Positions 53,001-63,707 of a stretch of DNA of 64,000 nt are shown here, piece after piece. Source of the DNA: Blautia wexlerae DSM 19850 (GTDB lineage: Bacteria > Bacillota > Clostridia > Lachnospirales > Lachnospiraceae); the NCBI RefSeq assembly GCF_025148125.1, contig NZ_CP102267.1, forward strand, positions 1,243,501 through 1,307,500, written 5' to 3'. Below the pieces are notes generated by a model. It made no database searches. It had not been told where the DNA came from and saw only the letters and a list, made by a program, of their open reading frames with translations. The position numbers were made by a program, and so were the translations under genes. How positions within the stretch are numbered: position 1 is the first letter of the stretch; every line of letters begins with the position of its first letter.

Positions 53001-54026
53001 ATGGATTACAAGACCGCTGGAGTAGATATTGAAGCAGGATACAAATCAGTAGAGCTGATGAAAGAGCATGTAAAGAGAACCATGCGTGAAGAAGTGCTGG
53101 GAGGACTGGGAGGATTTTCCGGTGCCTTTTCTCTTGCTAAGATCAAAGAAATGGAAGAACCGGTATTATTATCAGGTACAGACGGATGTGGAACTAAAGT
53201 AAAACTTGCTATGGTCATGGACAAGCATGACACCATTGGCATTGATGCAGTTGCCATGTGTGTCAATGATATTGCATGTGCAGGCGGAGAACCATTATTC
53301 TTCCTTGATTATATTGCATGTGGTAAGAATTATCCGGAAAAGATCGCAGCTATCGTAGGCGGCGTTGCAGAAGGCTGTGTGCAGTCAGATGCAGCTCTGA
53401 TCGGCGGTGAGACAGCAGAGCATCCGGGACTGATGCCGGAAGACGAATATGACCTGGCTGGTTTCGCAGTAGGTGTCTGCGATAAAAAAGAGATGATCAC
53501 AGGTGAAGAACTGAAAGCAGGAGATGTTCTGATCGGTATGGCATCCACAGGGGTTCACAGTAACGGATTTTCTCTTGTCCGTAAAGTTTTTGATATGACA
53601 AAGGAATCTCTTGATACTTATTATGAAGAACTTGGAACAACACTTGGTGAAGCACTTCTGGCACCAACCAGAATCTATGTAAAAGCATTAAAGAGCATTA
53701 AAAATGCCGGAGTTCGTGTGCACGCATGCAGTCATATCACAGGCGGCGGTTTTTATGAAAATATTCCGAGAATGCTTAAAGAGGGAACACGTGCAGTTGT
53801 GGAAAAGAACAGCTATCCGGTACTTCCAATCTTCAAACTTCTTGCTGAAAAAGGCAATATTGACGAACAGATGATGTACAATACTTATAACATGGGACTT
53901 GGAATGATCCTTGCTGTAGATGCGGCAGATGTGGACAAAACAATGGAAGCAATCAAAGCAGCAGGTGACACTCCGTACGTAGTAGGACGTATCGAAGATG
54001 GTGAAAAGGGAGTGACTTTATGTTAA
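53001..54026 (+). CDS. purM: Phosphoribosylformylglycinamidine cyclo-ligase
   Basis: PurM closes FGAM to AIR with ATP. The 341-residue protein has the family's N-terminal [13 protein letters not shown], the [16 protein letters not shown] [13 protein letters not shown] motif, [19 protein letters not shown], and [17 protein letters not shown] 53001 follows GGAGG. It overlaps purN by seven bases. Confidence 0.96.
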   Translation: MDYKTAGVDIEAGYKSVELMKEHVKRTMREEVLGGLGGFSGAFSLAKIKEMEEPVLLSGTDGCGTKVKLAMVMDKHDTIGIDAVAMCVNDIACAGGEPLFFLDYIACGKNYPEKIAAIVGGVAEGCVQSDAALIGGETAEHPGLMPEDEYDLAGFAVGVCDKKEMITGEELKAGDVLIGMASTGVHSNGFSLVRKVFDMTKESLDTYYEELGTTLGEALLAPTRIYVKALKSIKNAGVRVHACSHITGGGFYENIPRMLKEGTRAVVEKNSYPVLPIFKLLAEKGNIDEQMMYNTYNMGLGMILAVDAADVDKTMEAIKAAGDTPYVVGRIEDGEKGVTLC

Positions 54027-54661
54027 AAGTCGGTGTACTGGTTTCAGGAGGCGGCACGAATCTGCAGGCTATCCTGGATGCCATTGACTGTGGAAAGATT
54101 ACAAATGCAGAAGTTTCTCTGGTTATCAGCAATAATCCGAAGGCTTATGCGCTGGAGAGAGCAAAGAATCACAACATAGAAGCTGTATGTATTTCCCCAA
54201 AACAGTTTGAGAACAGAGAAGAATTTCACAGGGCACTTCTTGCGAAGCTGAAAGAAAGTGGTGTAGAGCTTATCGTTCTGGCGGGATTTCTTGTGGCTAT
54301 TCCTCCAATGATCGTGGAAGCGTATCCAAATAAGATCATCAATATCCACCCGTCACTGATTCCGTCTTTCTGTGGAGTGGGCTATTATGGATTGCATGTA
54401 CATGAGAAAGCTCTGGAAAGAGGCGTACGTGTGACAGGTGCGACCGTACATTTTGTTGACACAGGTACAGATACAGGTCCGATCATTCTTCAGAAGGCCG
54501 TAAAGATTAAATCTGATGATACCCCGGAAGTTCTTCAGAGACGTGTTATGGAGAAAGCGGAGTGGAAGATTCTTCCGAAAGCTATCAATCTTATTGCCAA
54601 TGACAAAGTGAAAGTGGTGGATGGAAGAGTAGAAACAGAGGAATTTGATACAGAAGAGTAG
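54020..54661 (+). CDS. purN: Phosphoribosylglycinamide formyltransferase
   Basis: PurN transfers a formyl group from 10-formyltetrahydrofolate to GAR. The 213-residue protein has [13 protein letters not shown], the catalytic [10 protein letters not shown] (Asn-His), and [13 protein letters not shown] with the catalytic Asp. ATG 54020 follows AGGGAG inside the end of purM. Confidence 0.95.
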   Translation: MLKVGVLVSGGGTNLQAILDAIDCGKITNAEVSLVISNNPKAYALERAKNHNIEAVCISPKQFENREEFHRALLAKLKESGVELIVLAGFLVAIPPMIVEAYPNKIINIHPSLIPSFCGVGYYGLHVHEKALERGVRVTGATVHFVDTGTDTGPIILQKAVKIKSDDTPEVLQRRVMEKAEWKILPKAINLIANDKVKVVDGRVETEEFDTEE

Positions 54662-54680
54662 ATAAAGGAGCAAAAATAAA

Positions 54681-55955
54681 ATGAAAGTCTTGATCGTAGG
54701 CAGCGGTGGAAGAGAACATGCCATTGCATGGAGTGTTTCAAAGAGTCCGAAAGTGGATAAAATTTATTGTGCACCTGGAAATGCAGGGATTGCAGAACTT
54801 GCAGAATGTGTAGATATCGGTGCTATGGAGTTTGAGAAACTTGCTGATTTTGCTCAGGAGAAAGCAATTGATCTTACCATTATCGGTATGGATGATCCTC
54901 TGGTTGGCGGTGTGGTAGATGTATTTGAAGCACGTGGTCTGAAAGTCTTTGGCCCGAGAAAGAATGCAGCTATCCTTGAAGGCTCCAAAGCGTTCTCAAA
55001 AGATCTGATGAAAAAATACAATATTCCCACAGCGGCATATGAGAATTTTGATGATCCTGAGAAAGCACTGGAATATCTCCGCACGGAAGCCAGATTTCCA
55101 ATTGTTCTGAAAGCAGATGGTCTTGCACTCGGCAAGGGAGTGCTGATCTGCAAGGATTTGAAAGAGGCAGAAGACGGCGTAAAAGAGATCATGGAAGATA
55201 AGAAATTCGGAAATGCCGGAAATACTATGGTCATTGAAGAATTTATGACAGGACGTGAAGTCTCTGTGTTATCATTTGTAGATGGAAAAACTATCCGTAC
55301 AATGACATCCGCACAGGATCACAAACGTGCTCAGGACGGTGATCAGGGATTGAATACTGGCGGAATGGGAACTTTCTCCCCAAGTCCGTTCTATACAGAA
55401 GAAGTAGATGAATTCTGCAGGAAATATGTATATCAGCCGACAGTGGACGCAATGGCTGCAGAAGGACGCCCGTTTAAGGGAATCATTTTCTTTGGTCTTA
55501 TGCTTACCGCAGATGGCCCGAAGGTATTGGAATATAATGCACGCTTCGGAGATCCGGAAGCACAGGTAGTCCTGCCACGTATGAAGAATGATATCATTGA
55601 AGTAATGGAAGCTTGCGTAAATGGAACACTGGACCAGGTAGACCTTCAGTTCGAGGATAATGCAGCAGTGTGCGTAGTACTTGCAAGTGATGGATATCCT
55701 GTAAAATATGAAAAAGGTATCCCAATGTACGGCTTTGAAAATTTCAAAGGCAAAGACGGATATTACTGCTTCCACGCAGGAACCAAACTGAAAGACGGTC
55801 AGATTGTTACCAATGGTGGTCGTGTTCTGGGAATTACTGCGACAGGCAAAGATTTAAAAGAAGCAAGAAAGAATGCATATGAAGCTACAGAGTGGATTAC
55901 ATTCGCAAATAAATATATGCGCCATGATATTGGAAAAGCAATTGATGAAGCATAA
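54681..55955 (+). CDS. purD: Phosphoribosylamine-glycine ligase
   Basis: PurD joins glycine to phosphoribosylamine with ATP. The 424-residue ATP-grasp enzyme begins MKVLIVGSGGREHAIAW and carries KADGLALGKGV, the NTGGMGTFSP motif and EYNARFGDPEAQVVLPR. ATG 54681 follows AAAGGAG. It ends the operon; a terminator follows. Confidence 0.96.
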   Translation: MKVLIVGSGGREHAIAWSVSKSPKVDKIYCAPGNAGIAELAECVDIGAMEFEKLADFAQEKAIDLTIIGMDDPLVGGVVDVFEARGLKVFGPRKNAAILEGSKAFSKDLMKKYNIPTAAYENFDDPEKALEYLRTEARFPIVLKADGLALGKGVLICKDLKEAEDGVKEIMEDKKFGNAGNTMVIEEFMTGREVSVLSFVDGKTIRTMTSAQDHKRAQDGDQGLNTGGMGTFSPSPFYTEEVDEFCRKYVYQPTVDAMAAEGRPFKGIIFFGLMLTADGPKVLEYNARFGDPEAQVVLPRMKNDIIEVMEACVNGTLDQVDLQFEDNAAVCVVLASDGYPVKYEKGIPMYGFENFKGKDGYYCFHAGTKLKDGQIVTNGGRVLGITATGKDLKEARKNAYEATEWITFANKYMRHDIGKAIDEA

Positions 55956-55976
55956 AAAATATTGATGTTTAAAAAT

Positions 55977-56026
55977 AAACAGGAGACAAAGCTGGGATAA
56001 AAGTCCCATTCTTGTCTCCTGTTTTA
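55977..56026 (+). terminator. Terminator of the pur operon
   Basis: ACAGGAGACAA (55979-55989) pairs with TTGTCTCCTGT (56012-56022), followed by TTTA. Confidence 0.85.
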
Positions 56027-56270
56027 TGGTTGGCAGATACTTTTTCTGTCCAAAATGATCTCGATGTAATATTTTTTGAAAGAACGATAGAATCCACATA
56101 AATTATTTTGCATAAATAATACGAGCGATTTCCTTTACTTTTCATGCAATCTGTTATAAAATAGAAAAGTGCTGTAAAGCAAAGTTACAGATTGAGATGA
56201 ATTGTAACGTAGCAGAAACAGCAAGGAGAAAGTTACTGTTCAGCATATGCACAGTAATGGGAGAAATATT

Positions 56271-56993
56271 ATGAACAGGAAAAGTCAGAAAGAGATTCAG
56301 GTGACGACACATATGGTGCGCCAGTTTCTGCAGGAGAATGAAGATACCGGTTATCGGGATTTTCACAGCAATCTTCTGCCGGGTGTGGATAATGTTATGG
56401 GAATCAGACTTCCGGTGTTGCGAAAATTTGCAAAGCAGCTTTCTGGTATGGACTGGCAGGAATGGTTTGAACAGGCGGATGACCAGTGGTATGAAGAAAC
56501 GATGCTTCGCGGATTGGTGAGCGCTTATGCAAAGATGGAATGCAAAGAACGCTTAACATATGTGGCAAAATTTGTGCCGGACATTAATAACTGGGCAGTA
56601 TGCGATTGCTTTTGCAGTACATTAAAAGATGCAGATAAATACCAGACAGAATACTGGGATTTTATTGAAACGTATTTTACTTCGAATAAAGAATACGAAG
56701 CAAGATTTGCGGCAGTCATGCTTCTGGGACATTTTGTGAAGCGTGAATATTTGAAAGAGAGTATCAGACGTCTGGAGAGTATCACTCAGCAGGGATATTA
56801 TGCAAAGATGGCAGTGGCGTGGGCAGTATCTGTATATTTTGCGGCATTTCCGGATGAGATGCTGACATACTTGCAGGACGGTCACAAACTGGATGAATTT
56901 ACATATAAGAAATCACTACAGAAGATCACAGAGTCTTATCGTGTTGATAAGGAAATGAAAAAGATCATAAAAGAAATGAGACAGAGAGGATAA
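56271..56993 (+). CDS. DNA alkylation repair protein (AlkD-like, HEAT-like repeats)
   Basis: AlkD-type glycosylases remove alkylated bases using a superhelix of HEAT-like repeats. The 240-residue protein has the helical repeat pattern and GIRLPVLRKFAKQL, then DINNWAVCDCFC, which matches the NWDLVD-like region of the family. The Trp-rich segment may stack on DNA. ATG 56271 follows GGGAGA; ATG 56247 is in frame but lacks a good ribosome site. It is four bases before the SseB-like gene. Confidence 0.85.
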   Translation: MNRKSQKEIQVTTHMVRQFLQENEDTGYRDFHSNLLPGVDNVMGIRLPVLRKFAKQLSGMDWQEWFEQADDQWYEETMLRGLVSAYAKMECKERLTYVAKFVPDINNWAVCDCFCSTLKDADKYQTEYWDFIETYFTSNKEYEARFAAVMLLGHFVKREYLKESIRRLESITQQGYYAKMAVAWAVSVYFAAFPDEMLTYLQDGHKLDEFTYKKSLQKITESYRVDKEMKKIIKEMRQRG

Positions 56994-56997
56994 AATA

Positions 56998-57768
56998 ATG
57001 GGAATCAGCAAAGAAGAAGCAATCAAGGAATTACAGAACAGAGAGACAGTATTTGTTGCATACTCACAGGCTACCAAACTGCCATATGTGAAATGTGACG
57101 AAGAGACTTATAATGACCAGGCATGGATTTTTTCCACAGAAGAAGGAATCAAAGAATTCGGCAAAAAAATGCTGGAAGAAAAGGTTCTTCTTATGGGTAT
57201 GAAATTTACCAAGAAGGATTATCCCAGATTATATGGAACTTTCTATGCAATTGGCGTAAATACAGTTGTATGGGTAGATGGTGAAGATAAAATTGAGATT
57301 GATCTTCCGGATGTTGCAAAACAGGCAGATATGAGCAAGATTGAGCCGGCTAAGAGACCGCTTCTGAATCCTACACTGGAGCTTTCCGGCATTTACTTTA
57401 TGCAGGAACTCCGCCGTCCGGTAGAGAAGGATCAGCATGGAAATCTTCGTGAGCTTGAGGAAGAACTGATCGTAAACCTGAAGAAATCCGAATATCTGGT
57501 TGCTATGAATGTAGATCCTGAAGATCCTAAGAAGATCAATATTCCGTATCTCAAAAATAAAAAAGAAGAAATTCTCCAGCCTGTATTTACAGACGTTATG
57601 GAACTTGAGAAGTTTACAAAAGGTCAGAAGCTGCGTATTGCGAAAGTACCGTTTGCAAAACTTCCGGAGCTGTTAATCGATAAGGCAATGGCTTATGCAG
57701 TTAATCCATTAGGCTTTAACCTTGTTCTGAACAGAGAACAGCTCAATAAGATCATTGGCTTAAAATAA
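56998..57768 (+). CDS. SseB family protein
   Basis: The 256-residue protein has an N-terminal SseB-like domain (VFVAYSQATKLPYVKCDEETYNDQ and TFYAIGVNTVVWVD) and a C-terminal SseB-like half (QKLRIAKVPFAKL). The family was named for serine sensitivity in E. coli, but its biochemical role is unknown. ATG 56998 follows AGAGAGG. It probably shares a transcript with the AlkD-like gene. Confidence 0.75.
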   Translation: MGISKEEAIKELQNRETVFVAYSQATKLPYVKCDEETYNDQAWIFSTEEGIKEFGKKMLEEKVLLMGMKFTKKDYPRLYGTFYAIGVNTVVWVDGEDKIEIDLPDVAKQADMSKIEPAKRPLLNPTLELSGIYFMQELRRPVEKDQHGNLRELEEELIVNLKKSEYLVAMNVDPEDPKKINIPYLKNKKEEILQPVFTDVMELEKFTKGQKLRIAKVPFAKLPELLIDKAMAYAVNPLGFNLVLNREQLNKIIGLK

Positions 57769-57810
57769 TCAAGTCATGTAGATGAAATTCAGTTGACAGA
57801 AAGAAGATAA

Positions 57811-57858
57811 AGGGTGTGCATGCTGTGTGAGAACATGGCAGTACACCCCTTTTTGTTT
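57811..57858 (+). terminator. Terminator before the GntR gene
   Basis: AGGGTGT and ACACCCC close a stem with an inner GCATGCTG/CATGGCAGT pairing; TTTTTG follows. Confidence 0.82.
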
Positions 57859-57888
57859 TGAAAAATAATACAGCAATACGTCTTTCTG

Positions 57889-57917
57889 TTGCAAAAAATG
57901 CTGGTTTGTGCTAGGAT
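57889..57917 (+). promoter_or_regulatory. Promoter of the GntR-clpC operon
   Basis: TTGCAA at 57889-57894, 17-base spacer, TAGGAT at 57912-57917. No CtsR-type heptad repeat is evident nearby. Confidence 0.6.
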
Positions 57918-57947
57918 ATGTGTAACACAAAAAGGAGAAGAAAACGT

Positions 57948-58325
57948 ATGATGATAGAAATAGATTTCAGCAGTGATGAAGCCATTTACATCCAGCTGAC
58001 CAATCAGATCATCATGGGGATTGCTACGTCAAGACTGCAGGAGGGAGATACACTGCCATCAGTGAGACAGCTTGCAGATACAGTTGGGATAAATATGCAT
58101 ACAGTAAATAAAGCATATTCACTGTTGCGACAGGAGGGATTTGTCACTATCGACCGCAGACGTGGTGCAGTGATTTCTATTGATGTAAATAAACGGAAAG
58201 CATTGGAAGAACTGAAACAGAATCTCATGGTGGCGCTTGCGAAAGGATGTTGCAAGAGCGTAAGCAGAGAGGAAGTACATCAGCTTATTGATGAGATTTT
58301 TGACGAATATGATGAAAACAGATAG
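57948..58325 (+). CDS. GntR-family regulator (YtrA-like)
   Basis: The 125-residue protein has only the winged-helix domain (YIQLTNQIIMGIATSRLQEGDTLPSVRQLADTVGINMHTVNKAYSLLRQEGFV) and a short helical tail typical of the YtrA subfamily. Such regulators usually act on the operon they lead. ATG 57948 follows AAGGAG by about ten bases; an earlier ATG at 57918 lies inside the leader. Eight bases separate it from clpC, so it may control that gene. Confidence 0.88.
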   Translation: MMIEIDFSSDEAIYIQLTNQIIMGIATSRLQEGDTLPSVRQLADTVGINMHTVNKAYSLLRQEGFVTIDRRRGAVISIDVNKRKALEELKQNLMVALAKGCCKSVSREEVHQLIDEIFDEYDENR

Positions 58326-58333
58326 GAGAGGAC

Positions 58334-60796
58334 ATGGAGAGACAATTTACCAGACAGGCAGAGAATGCCCTCAAATTGGCAAAGACAACTGCGAAAACCT
58401 GTGGACATGGATATATCGGAACAGAACATCTTCTTGCAGGTCTTTTGAAAGAACCTGAAGGCACTGCGGGAAAAGTGCTGCAGGAATTTAACGTAGAAGA
58501 AGAAAAACTCAGGGAACTTATCAGCAGCCTGGTTACACCGGTTCAGGGCAATACTGCGGTAGCAGAAACAAAAGATCCCCAGTACAGCCCGAGAGCAAGA
58601 AGGATCATTGAACAGGCGGAGGAAGATGCTGAGAGTATGGAATGTCTTTGCGGAACAGAGCACCTGTTGCTTTCGCTTCTGAAAGAGACAGACTGCGTAG
58701 CGACCAGACTGCTTTTTACAATGGGAGTAAATATCCAGAAGTTGTTTGCGGCTATCCTGACAGCTATGGGATTTGACAATGATACCATTGCAGAGGAATT
58801 TCAGTACGCAAGGAATGCGGGAAACAAAAAAGTGACCAGTACCCCTACGCTGGATCAGTACAGTCGTGACCTGACACAGCTTGCAGCAGAGGGAAAACTG
58901 GATCCTGTGATAGGGCGTGATAAAGAAATTACCAGACTGATTCAGATTCTGAGCAGACGTACGAAGAATAATCCGTGTCTGACAGGGGAACCCGGAGTAG
59001 GTAAGACTGCCATTGTAGAGGGACTTGCACAGCGCATCGTTATGGGAATGGTTCCGGATACAGTGAAGGATAAGCGTCTTGTTGTGTTAGATCTTTCCGG
59101 CATGGTTGCGGGAAGCAAATACAGAGGTGAATTTGAGGAACGCATTAAGAATGTGATCCAGGAAGTAAAAGAACATCAGGGAATTCTGCTGTTCATTGAT
59201 GAAATCCATACCATCATCGGAGCAGGTGGAGCGGAGGGAGCACTGGATGCTTCTAATATCCTGAAACCTTCTCTTTCCAGAGGTGAGATTCAGCTTATCG
59301 GCGCGACTACTCTGGAGGAATACCGTAAATATATTGAAAAAGACGCAGCACTGGAACGAAGATTCCAGCCGGTGACAGTGGAAGAACCATCTTCAGAGGA
59401 GACTGTTGAGATCCTTAAAGGTCTGCGTCCATATTATGAGAAACATCATGGGGTAAAGATTGAAGATGAGGCACTTGAGGCAGCAGTAAAAATGTCACAA
59501 AGATATATCAATGACCGTTTCCTTCCGGATAAGGCAATTGATATTATTGATGAAGCAGCATCAAAGGTTCAGCTTGCGGGTTATCAGTCAGCACCTGAAA
59601 TGGAACAATATGAACTGGAACTGAATGAACTTCGTGAGGAGAAAGAACAGGCAGTTAAGACTGCAGATATTGAACGCGCAAAAAAAGCACAGGTACGCCA
59701 AAATGAAGTGGAAGCCGAAATGGAGAAAATCCGCATTAAGACTGAACGTAGAAATAAGAGGAAGAAACTTGTTGTAGATGAAGCTGCTGTTGCAGAGACG
59801 ATTTCTGACTGGACAAAGATTCCTCTTCAGAAACTGACAGAGGGAGAAACCAAACGTCTTGCTCGTCTGGAGAAAGAACTTCATAAACGTGTGATCGGAC
59901 AGAATGAGGCAGTGAAAGCTGTTGCGCAGGCAGTGAAACGGGGAAGAGTAGGACTTAAAGATCCGAACCGTCCCATTGGTTCTTTTCTTTTTCTTGGACC
60001 TACAGGTGTTGGTAAGACAGAACTTTCCAAGGCTCTGGCAGAAGCTGTCTTTGGAAGTGAACAGGCGATGATTCGTGTAGATATGTCCGAATATATGGAG
60101 AAACACAGTGTCTCCAAGCTGATCGGTTCTCCTCCGGGATATGTAGGATATGAAGAAGGCGGCCAGCTCAGTGAGAAGGTCCGCAGAAATCCGTACAGTG
60201 TATTGCTTTTTGATGAGATTGAGAAGGCACATCCGGATGTGTTTAATATACTTTTACAGGTGCTGGATGACGGTCATATTACAGATGCACAGGGAAGAAA
60301 AGTCGACTTCAAACAGACGATTATTATTATGACTTCCAACGCAGGGGCACAGGCGATCATGGAGCCGAAACGTCTGGGATTCATGTCTGATAATGATGAG
60401 AAGAAAGACTATGAACGAATGAAAGGCGGTGTGATGGAAGAAGTGCGCCGGATTTTCAAACCGGAGTTCCTGAACCGAATTGACGATATCATGGTGTTCC
60501 ATGTGCTGAATAAAGAAGATATCCGGAAAATTGTGACATTGCTTCTTAAAACAATGGAGAAACGATGTGCAGAACAGATGGAAATTCATCTTACAGTGAC
60601 AAATGCTGTGAAAGATTTTATTGCAGAAAAAGGTTCTGATAATAAATATGGTGCCAGACCGCTGCGTCGTGCAATTCAGAGTAAGATAGAAGATGCGCTT
60701 GCAAACGAGATTCTGGAAGGCAGAGTAAAACGTGGAGATAGTGTACAGGTGAAACTTCATAAAAACGAGATTGCATTTGAAGTGAAAAAACAGTAG
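58334..60796 (+). CDS. clpC: ClpC-type AAA+ ATPase (Clp protease chaperone)
   Basis: ClpC unfolds proteins and feeds them to ClpP. The 820-residue protein has an N-terminal Clp_N domain ([16 protein letters not shown]), a first AAA+ domain with Walker [13 protein letters not shown] (about 219), a middle coiled region with the UVR-like segment (about 415-470), and a second AAA+ domain with [14 protein letters not shown] (about 556). The C-terminal sensor 2 is RPLRRAI. No McsA or McsB gene accompanies it. Confidence 0.95.
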   Translation: MERQFTRQAENALKLAKTTAKTCGHGYIGTEHLLAGLLKEPEGTAGKVLQEFNVEEEKLRELISSLVTPVQGNTAVAETKDPQYSPRARRIIEQAEEDAESMECLCGTEHLLLSLLKETDCVATRLLFTMGVNIQKLFAAILTAMGFDNDTIAEEFQYARNAGNKKVTSTPTLDQYSRDLTQLAAEGKLDPVIGRDKEITRLIQILSRRTKNNPCLTGEPGVGKTAIVEGLAQRIVMGMVPDTVKDKRLVVLDLSGMVAGSKYRGEFEERIKNVIQEVKEHQGILLFIDEIHTIIGAGGAEGALDASNILKPSLSRGEIQLIGATTLEEYRKYIEKDAALERRFQPVTVEEPSSEETVEILKGLRPYYEKHHGVKIEDEALEAAVKMSQRYINDRFLPDKAIDIIDEAASKVQLAGYQSAPEMEQYELELNELREEKEQAVKTADIERAKKAQVRQNEVEAEMEKIRIKTERRNKRKKLVVDEAAVAETISDWTKIPLQKLTEGETKRLARLEKELHKRVIGQNEAVKAVAQAVKRGRVGLKDPNRPIGSFLFLGPTGVGKTELSKALAEAVFGSEQAMIRVDMSEYMEKHSVSKLIGSPPGYVGYEEGGQLSEKVRRNPYSVLLFDEIEKAHPDVFNILLQVLDDGHITDAQGRKVDFKQTIIIMTSNAGAQAIMEPKRLGFMSDNDEKKDYERMKGGVMEEVRRIFKPEFLNRIDDIMVFHVLNKEDIRKIVTLLLKTMEKRCAEQMEIHLTVTNAVKDFIAEKGSDNKYGARPLRRAIQSKIEDALANEILEGRVKRGDSVQVKLHKNEIAFEVKKQ

Positions 60797-61025
60797 AAAT
60801 CTCTGAGCAGACAGATATTTACAATTAAAGCAGAGGACCCACATGATTCACAGAAATTGTGAAATTAGTATAAAAAAATCAGTGAGATACTGGTCAAAAA
60901 AGTGAATGTATTATATAATAAGCACATAAAATGTCGGAAAAGTACAGAGATAGTGAAAAACTGTACGGCATCGGCAGATGAACCGGTGGAGCGGCAAACA
61001 AAAGAGTCTTAGGAGGACATAGGAA

Positions 61026-61439
61026 ATGGCAGTAGTAAAAGAATTAATCCGTACAGAAGAGAATGGGGCAATCAGCTTTGGTGACTATGAGCTTGCACAG
61101 AAGTCTAAATTATCAGACTATCAGCATCAGGGCGATATGTATAAAGTAAAAACTTTTAAGGAGATTACCAAGCTCGAGAGAAACGGAATGTTCGTTTACG
61201 AATCAGTTCCGGGAACAGCAGTATTTAATCTTACACAGAGTGAAGCTCAAATGGATTTCCATGTAGAGGGACCGGAAGATGCACAGATCACAGTGGAGAT
61301 GGAGCCGGATACAGAATATGAAGTATTTATTGAGCAGGCAAGCACAGGTAAGATGAAAACAAACCTGGGCGGTAAACTTTCCTTTAGCGTGGAACTTGGC
61401 AATGCTGCAAGAGTAGAAGTAAAGATTGTAAAATGCTGA
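61026..61439 (+). CDS. Conserved hypothetical protein upstream of radA
   Basis: The 137-residue protein is beta-rich with a strongly acidic middle (EGPEDAQITVEMEPDTEYEVF) and no membrane helix or signal. I recognise no domain. A similar small gene often sits near radA in related Clostridia. ATG 61026 follows AGGAGG. A possible -10 TATAAT lies near 60915. It overlaps radA by seven bases. Confidence 0.6.
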   Translation: MAVVKELIRTEENGAISFGDYELAQKSKLSDYQHQGDMYKVKTFKEITKLERNGMFVYESVPGTAVFNLTQSEAQMDFHVEGPEDAQITVEMEPDTEYEVFIEQASTGKMKTNLGGKLSFSVELGNAARVEVKIVKC

Positions 61440-62809
61440 AAAATAAAAAGACGGTATATTTTTGTCAGGAGTGCGGATATGAATCCGCAAAATGGATGGG
61501 GCAGTGCCCGGGATGCAAGTCCTGGAACACCTTTGTGGAAGAGACAGTTTCCACAAAGAAGCCATCCTCTTCTGGAGCAATGAAATCATCAGAAAAAAGG
61601 CAGGAACCGGTGATCCTTAAAGACATCAGCCTGTCAGAAGATGAACGGCAGACAACTCAGATTGGTGAACTTGACAGGGTGCTGGGCGGCGGTATCGTCC
61701 CCGGCTCCCTTGTTTTAGTGGGAGGAGATCCGGGAATCGGAAAATCAACGCTGCTTTTACAGGTGTGCAGGAATCTGGCAGAGAAGCAGGTTTCGGTTCT
61801 TTATATTTCAGGCGAGGAATCTCTGAGACAAATTAAGCTGAGAGCTAATCGTATCGGGCAGTTTACGGATAAGATGCAGCTTTTATGTGAGACGAACCTG
61901 GAAGTGATACGTGAGGTGATCGAGCGCAGAAAACCGGATGTGGTTGTAATCGACTCCATTCAGACTATGTTTCACGAAGATGTAAGTTCGGCACCGGGAA
62001 GTGTCTCTCAGGTGAGAGAATCTACCAATATCCTTATGCAGATCGCAAAGGGGATGGGGGTGTCCATTTTTATTGTAGGTCATGTGACGAAAGAAGGAAA
62101 TGTGGCAGGTCCGAGAGTGCTGGAGCATATGGTAGATACCGTGCTCTATTTTGAAGGAGATCGCCACGCATCTTACCGTATTTTGCGTGCAGTAAAGAAC
62201 CGTTTTGGATCTACGAATGAGATTGGTGTTTTTGAAATGTGTAATACAGGTCTTGAGGAGGTGAAGAATCCGTCGGAATATATGCTGAATGGCAGACCGG
62301 AGGATGCGTCGGGTTCTGTTGTGGCGTGTTCTATGGAAGGAACCCGGCCGATTCTGGTTGAAATTCAGGCACTTGTGTGCCAGAGTAATTTCGGGATTCC
62401 GAGGCGGACAGCGGTGGGAACTGATTTTAACAGAGTGAATCTCCTTATGGCTGTGCTTGAGAAGAAAGTCGGACTCCGTCTGGCTGCATCGGATGCTTAT
62501 GTCAATATTGCAGGGGGAATGAAGATGACAGAGCCGGCAATTGACCTTGGGATCTGTCTGGCGATTGTTTCCAGTGCGAAGGATATTGTGATTCCTGATA
62601 ATGTGATGGTGTTTGGCGAGGTTGGCCTGAGTGGTGAAATCCGCGCAGTGAATATGGCAGGCCAGCGTGTGCAGGAGGCGAAAAAACTGGGATTTGGAAC
62701 AGTTGTGCTGCCAGAAGTGTGTAGGGCTTCTGTTGGAAAAGTGGAAGGAATCAACTTGGTTTATGTGTCGCAGATTCGTGATGCGATTGGTTATATTATG
62801 AAAAAATAG
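61433..62809 (+). CDS. radA: DNA repair protein RadA (Sms)
   Basis: RadA is a RecA-related branch-migration factor for recombination and repair. The 458-residue protein has an N-terminal Cys4 zinc finger (CQECGYESAKWMGQCPGC), Walker A GGDPGIGKSTLL (about 95), the KNRFG motif in RAVKNRFGS, and a C-terminal Lon-protease-like domain (DLGICLAIVSS, FGEVGLSGEIR). ATG 61433 overlaps the preceding gene and has a weak ribosome site, so translation is probably coupled. Confidence 0.95.
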   Translation: MLKNKKTVYFCQECGYESAKWMGQCPGCKSWNTFVEETVSTKKPSSSGAMKSSEKRQEPVILKDISLSEDERQTTQIGELDRVLGGGIVPGSLVLVGGDPGIGKSTLLLQVCRNLAEKQVSVLYISGEESLRQIKLRANRIGQFTDKMQLLCETNLEVIREVIERRKPDVVVIDSIQTMFHEDVSSAPGSVSQVRESTNILMQIAKGMGVSIFIVGHVTKEGNVAGPRVLEHMVDTVLYFEGDRHASYRILRAVKNRFGSTNEIGVFEMCNTGLEEVKNPSEYMLNGRPEDASGSVVACSMEGTRPILVEIQALVCQSNFGIPRRTAVGTDFNRVNLLMAVLEKKVGLRLAASDAYVNIAGGMKMTEPAIDLGICLAIVSSAKDIVIPDNVMVFGEVGLSGEIRAVNMAGQRVQEAKKLGFGTVVLPEVCRASVGKVEGINLVYVSQIRDAIGYIMKK

Positions 62810-62923
62810 ATTGTCAGACTACTGGCTTATATATGGTTTGAATAAGTCGATCAGACTGTCGTCAAAGATATTTTTGCCTGAGAAAGTCTGCTGATAGAGA
62901 GAAAGAGGAAAGGATCAAAAGTT

Positions 62924-63589
62924 ATGGCGAGTGGAATTGATACAGTGATATTTGATATGGATGGAGTGATTTTTGATTCGGAGATTCTTGTGCTTCAAGC
63001 GTGGAAAGAAGTGGCAGAACGTCATGGAATCGCAGGAGTTGAGGCGGCATGTCATGAGTGTCTGGGAACAAATAGTGTTGTAAGTAAAGGGGTTTTTCTG
63101 AAGCATTATGGTGAAGATTTTCCATATGAGGAATATAAAGCGGAGATGGCAGAGGTGTTTTTCAGTCATGCTTCCGGAGGTAAACTGGCAAAGAAGCAGG
63201 GGGTTGAGGAGCTTTTGAAATATCTGAAGATGAGGGGATTTAAGATTGGGCTTGCCAGTTCTACCCGGGAGGCACTGGTGCGTTCGGAGATTTCAGATGG
63301 CGGGCTGCTGGGATATTTTGATCAGATTATCGGGGGAGATATGGTGGAACGGAGTAAGCCGGAACCGGATATTTTTCTGGAGGCTTGCAGACGACTGGGA
63401 ACCAGACCGGAGAATTGTTATGTGATTGAGGATTCTCATAATGGAATCAGGGCGGCTTATGCAGCAGGGATGCATCCGATCATGGTGCCGGATCTGATGG
63501 AGGTGACGGAGGAGATGAAGTCCCTCGCAGAAGAGATTCTGGGATCGCTTTGCGCAGTGCAGGAATTTTTGCAGGGGTCAGGCATATAA
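62924..63589 (+). CDS. HAD-family hydrolase (beta-phosphoglucomutase-like)
   Basis: The 221-residue protein has HAD motifs DMDGVIFDSE, LASSTRE, the Lys in ERSKPEPDIF, and IEDSHNGIRAA. It is a subclass IA enzyme near beta-phosphoglucomutase and related phosphatases. The substrate is not apparent. ATG 62924 follows GAGGAAAGG by about ten bases. Confidence 0.85.
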   Translation: MASGIDTVIFDMDGVIFDSEILVLQAWKEVAERHGIAGVEAACHECLGTNSVVSKGVFLKHYGEDFPYEEYKAEMAEVFFSHASGGKLAKKQGVEELLKYLKMRGFKIGLASSTREALVRSEISDGGLLGYFDQIIGGDMVERSKPEPDIFLEACRRLGTRPENCYVIEDSHNGIRAAYAAGMHPIMVPDLMEVTEEMKSLAEEILGSLCAVQEFLQGSGI

Positions 63590-63624
63590 ATTCATTTGTT
63601 TTTATGAGTGTCAGTGATTGAATA

Positions 63625-63690
63625 AAAAAGAAATCTGTTTTTACTGGTGTTTATTTCAAAACTTTTCCAGGAAAACAGATTCCTTTTTTG
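63625..63690. terminator. Terminator between convergent genes
   Basis: AAATCTGTTTT (from 63631) pairs with AAAACAGATT (ending 63681), with inner ACTGG/CCAGG pairing. AAAAAAG lies on one side and CCTTTTTTG on the other, so both strands can use it. Confidence 0.75.
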
Positions 63691-63707
63691 TTATATTAAG
63701 TTTTTGC

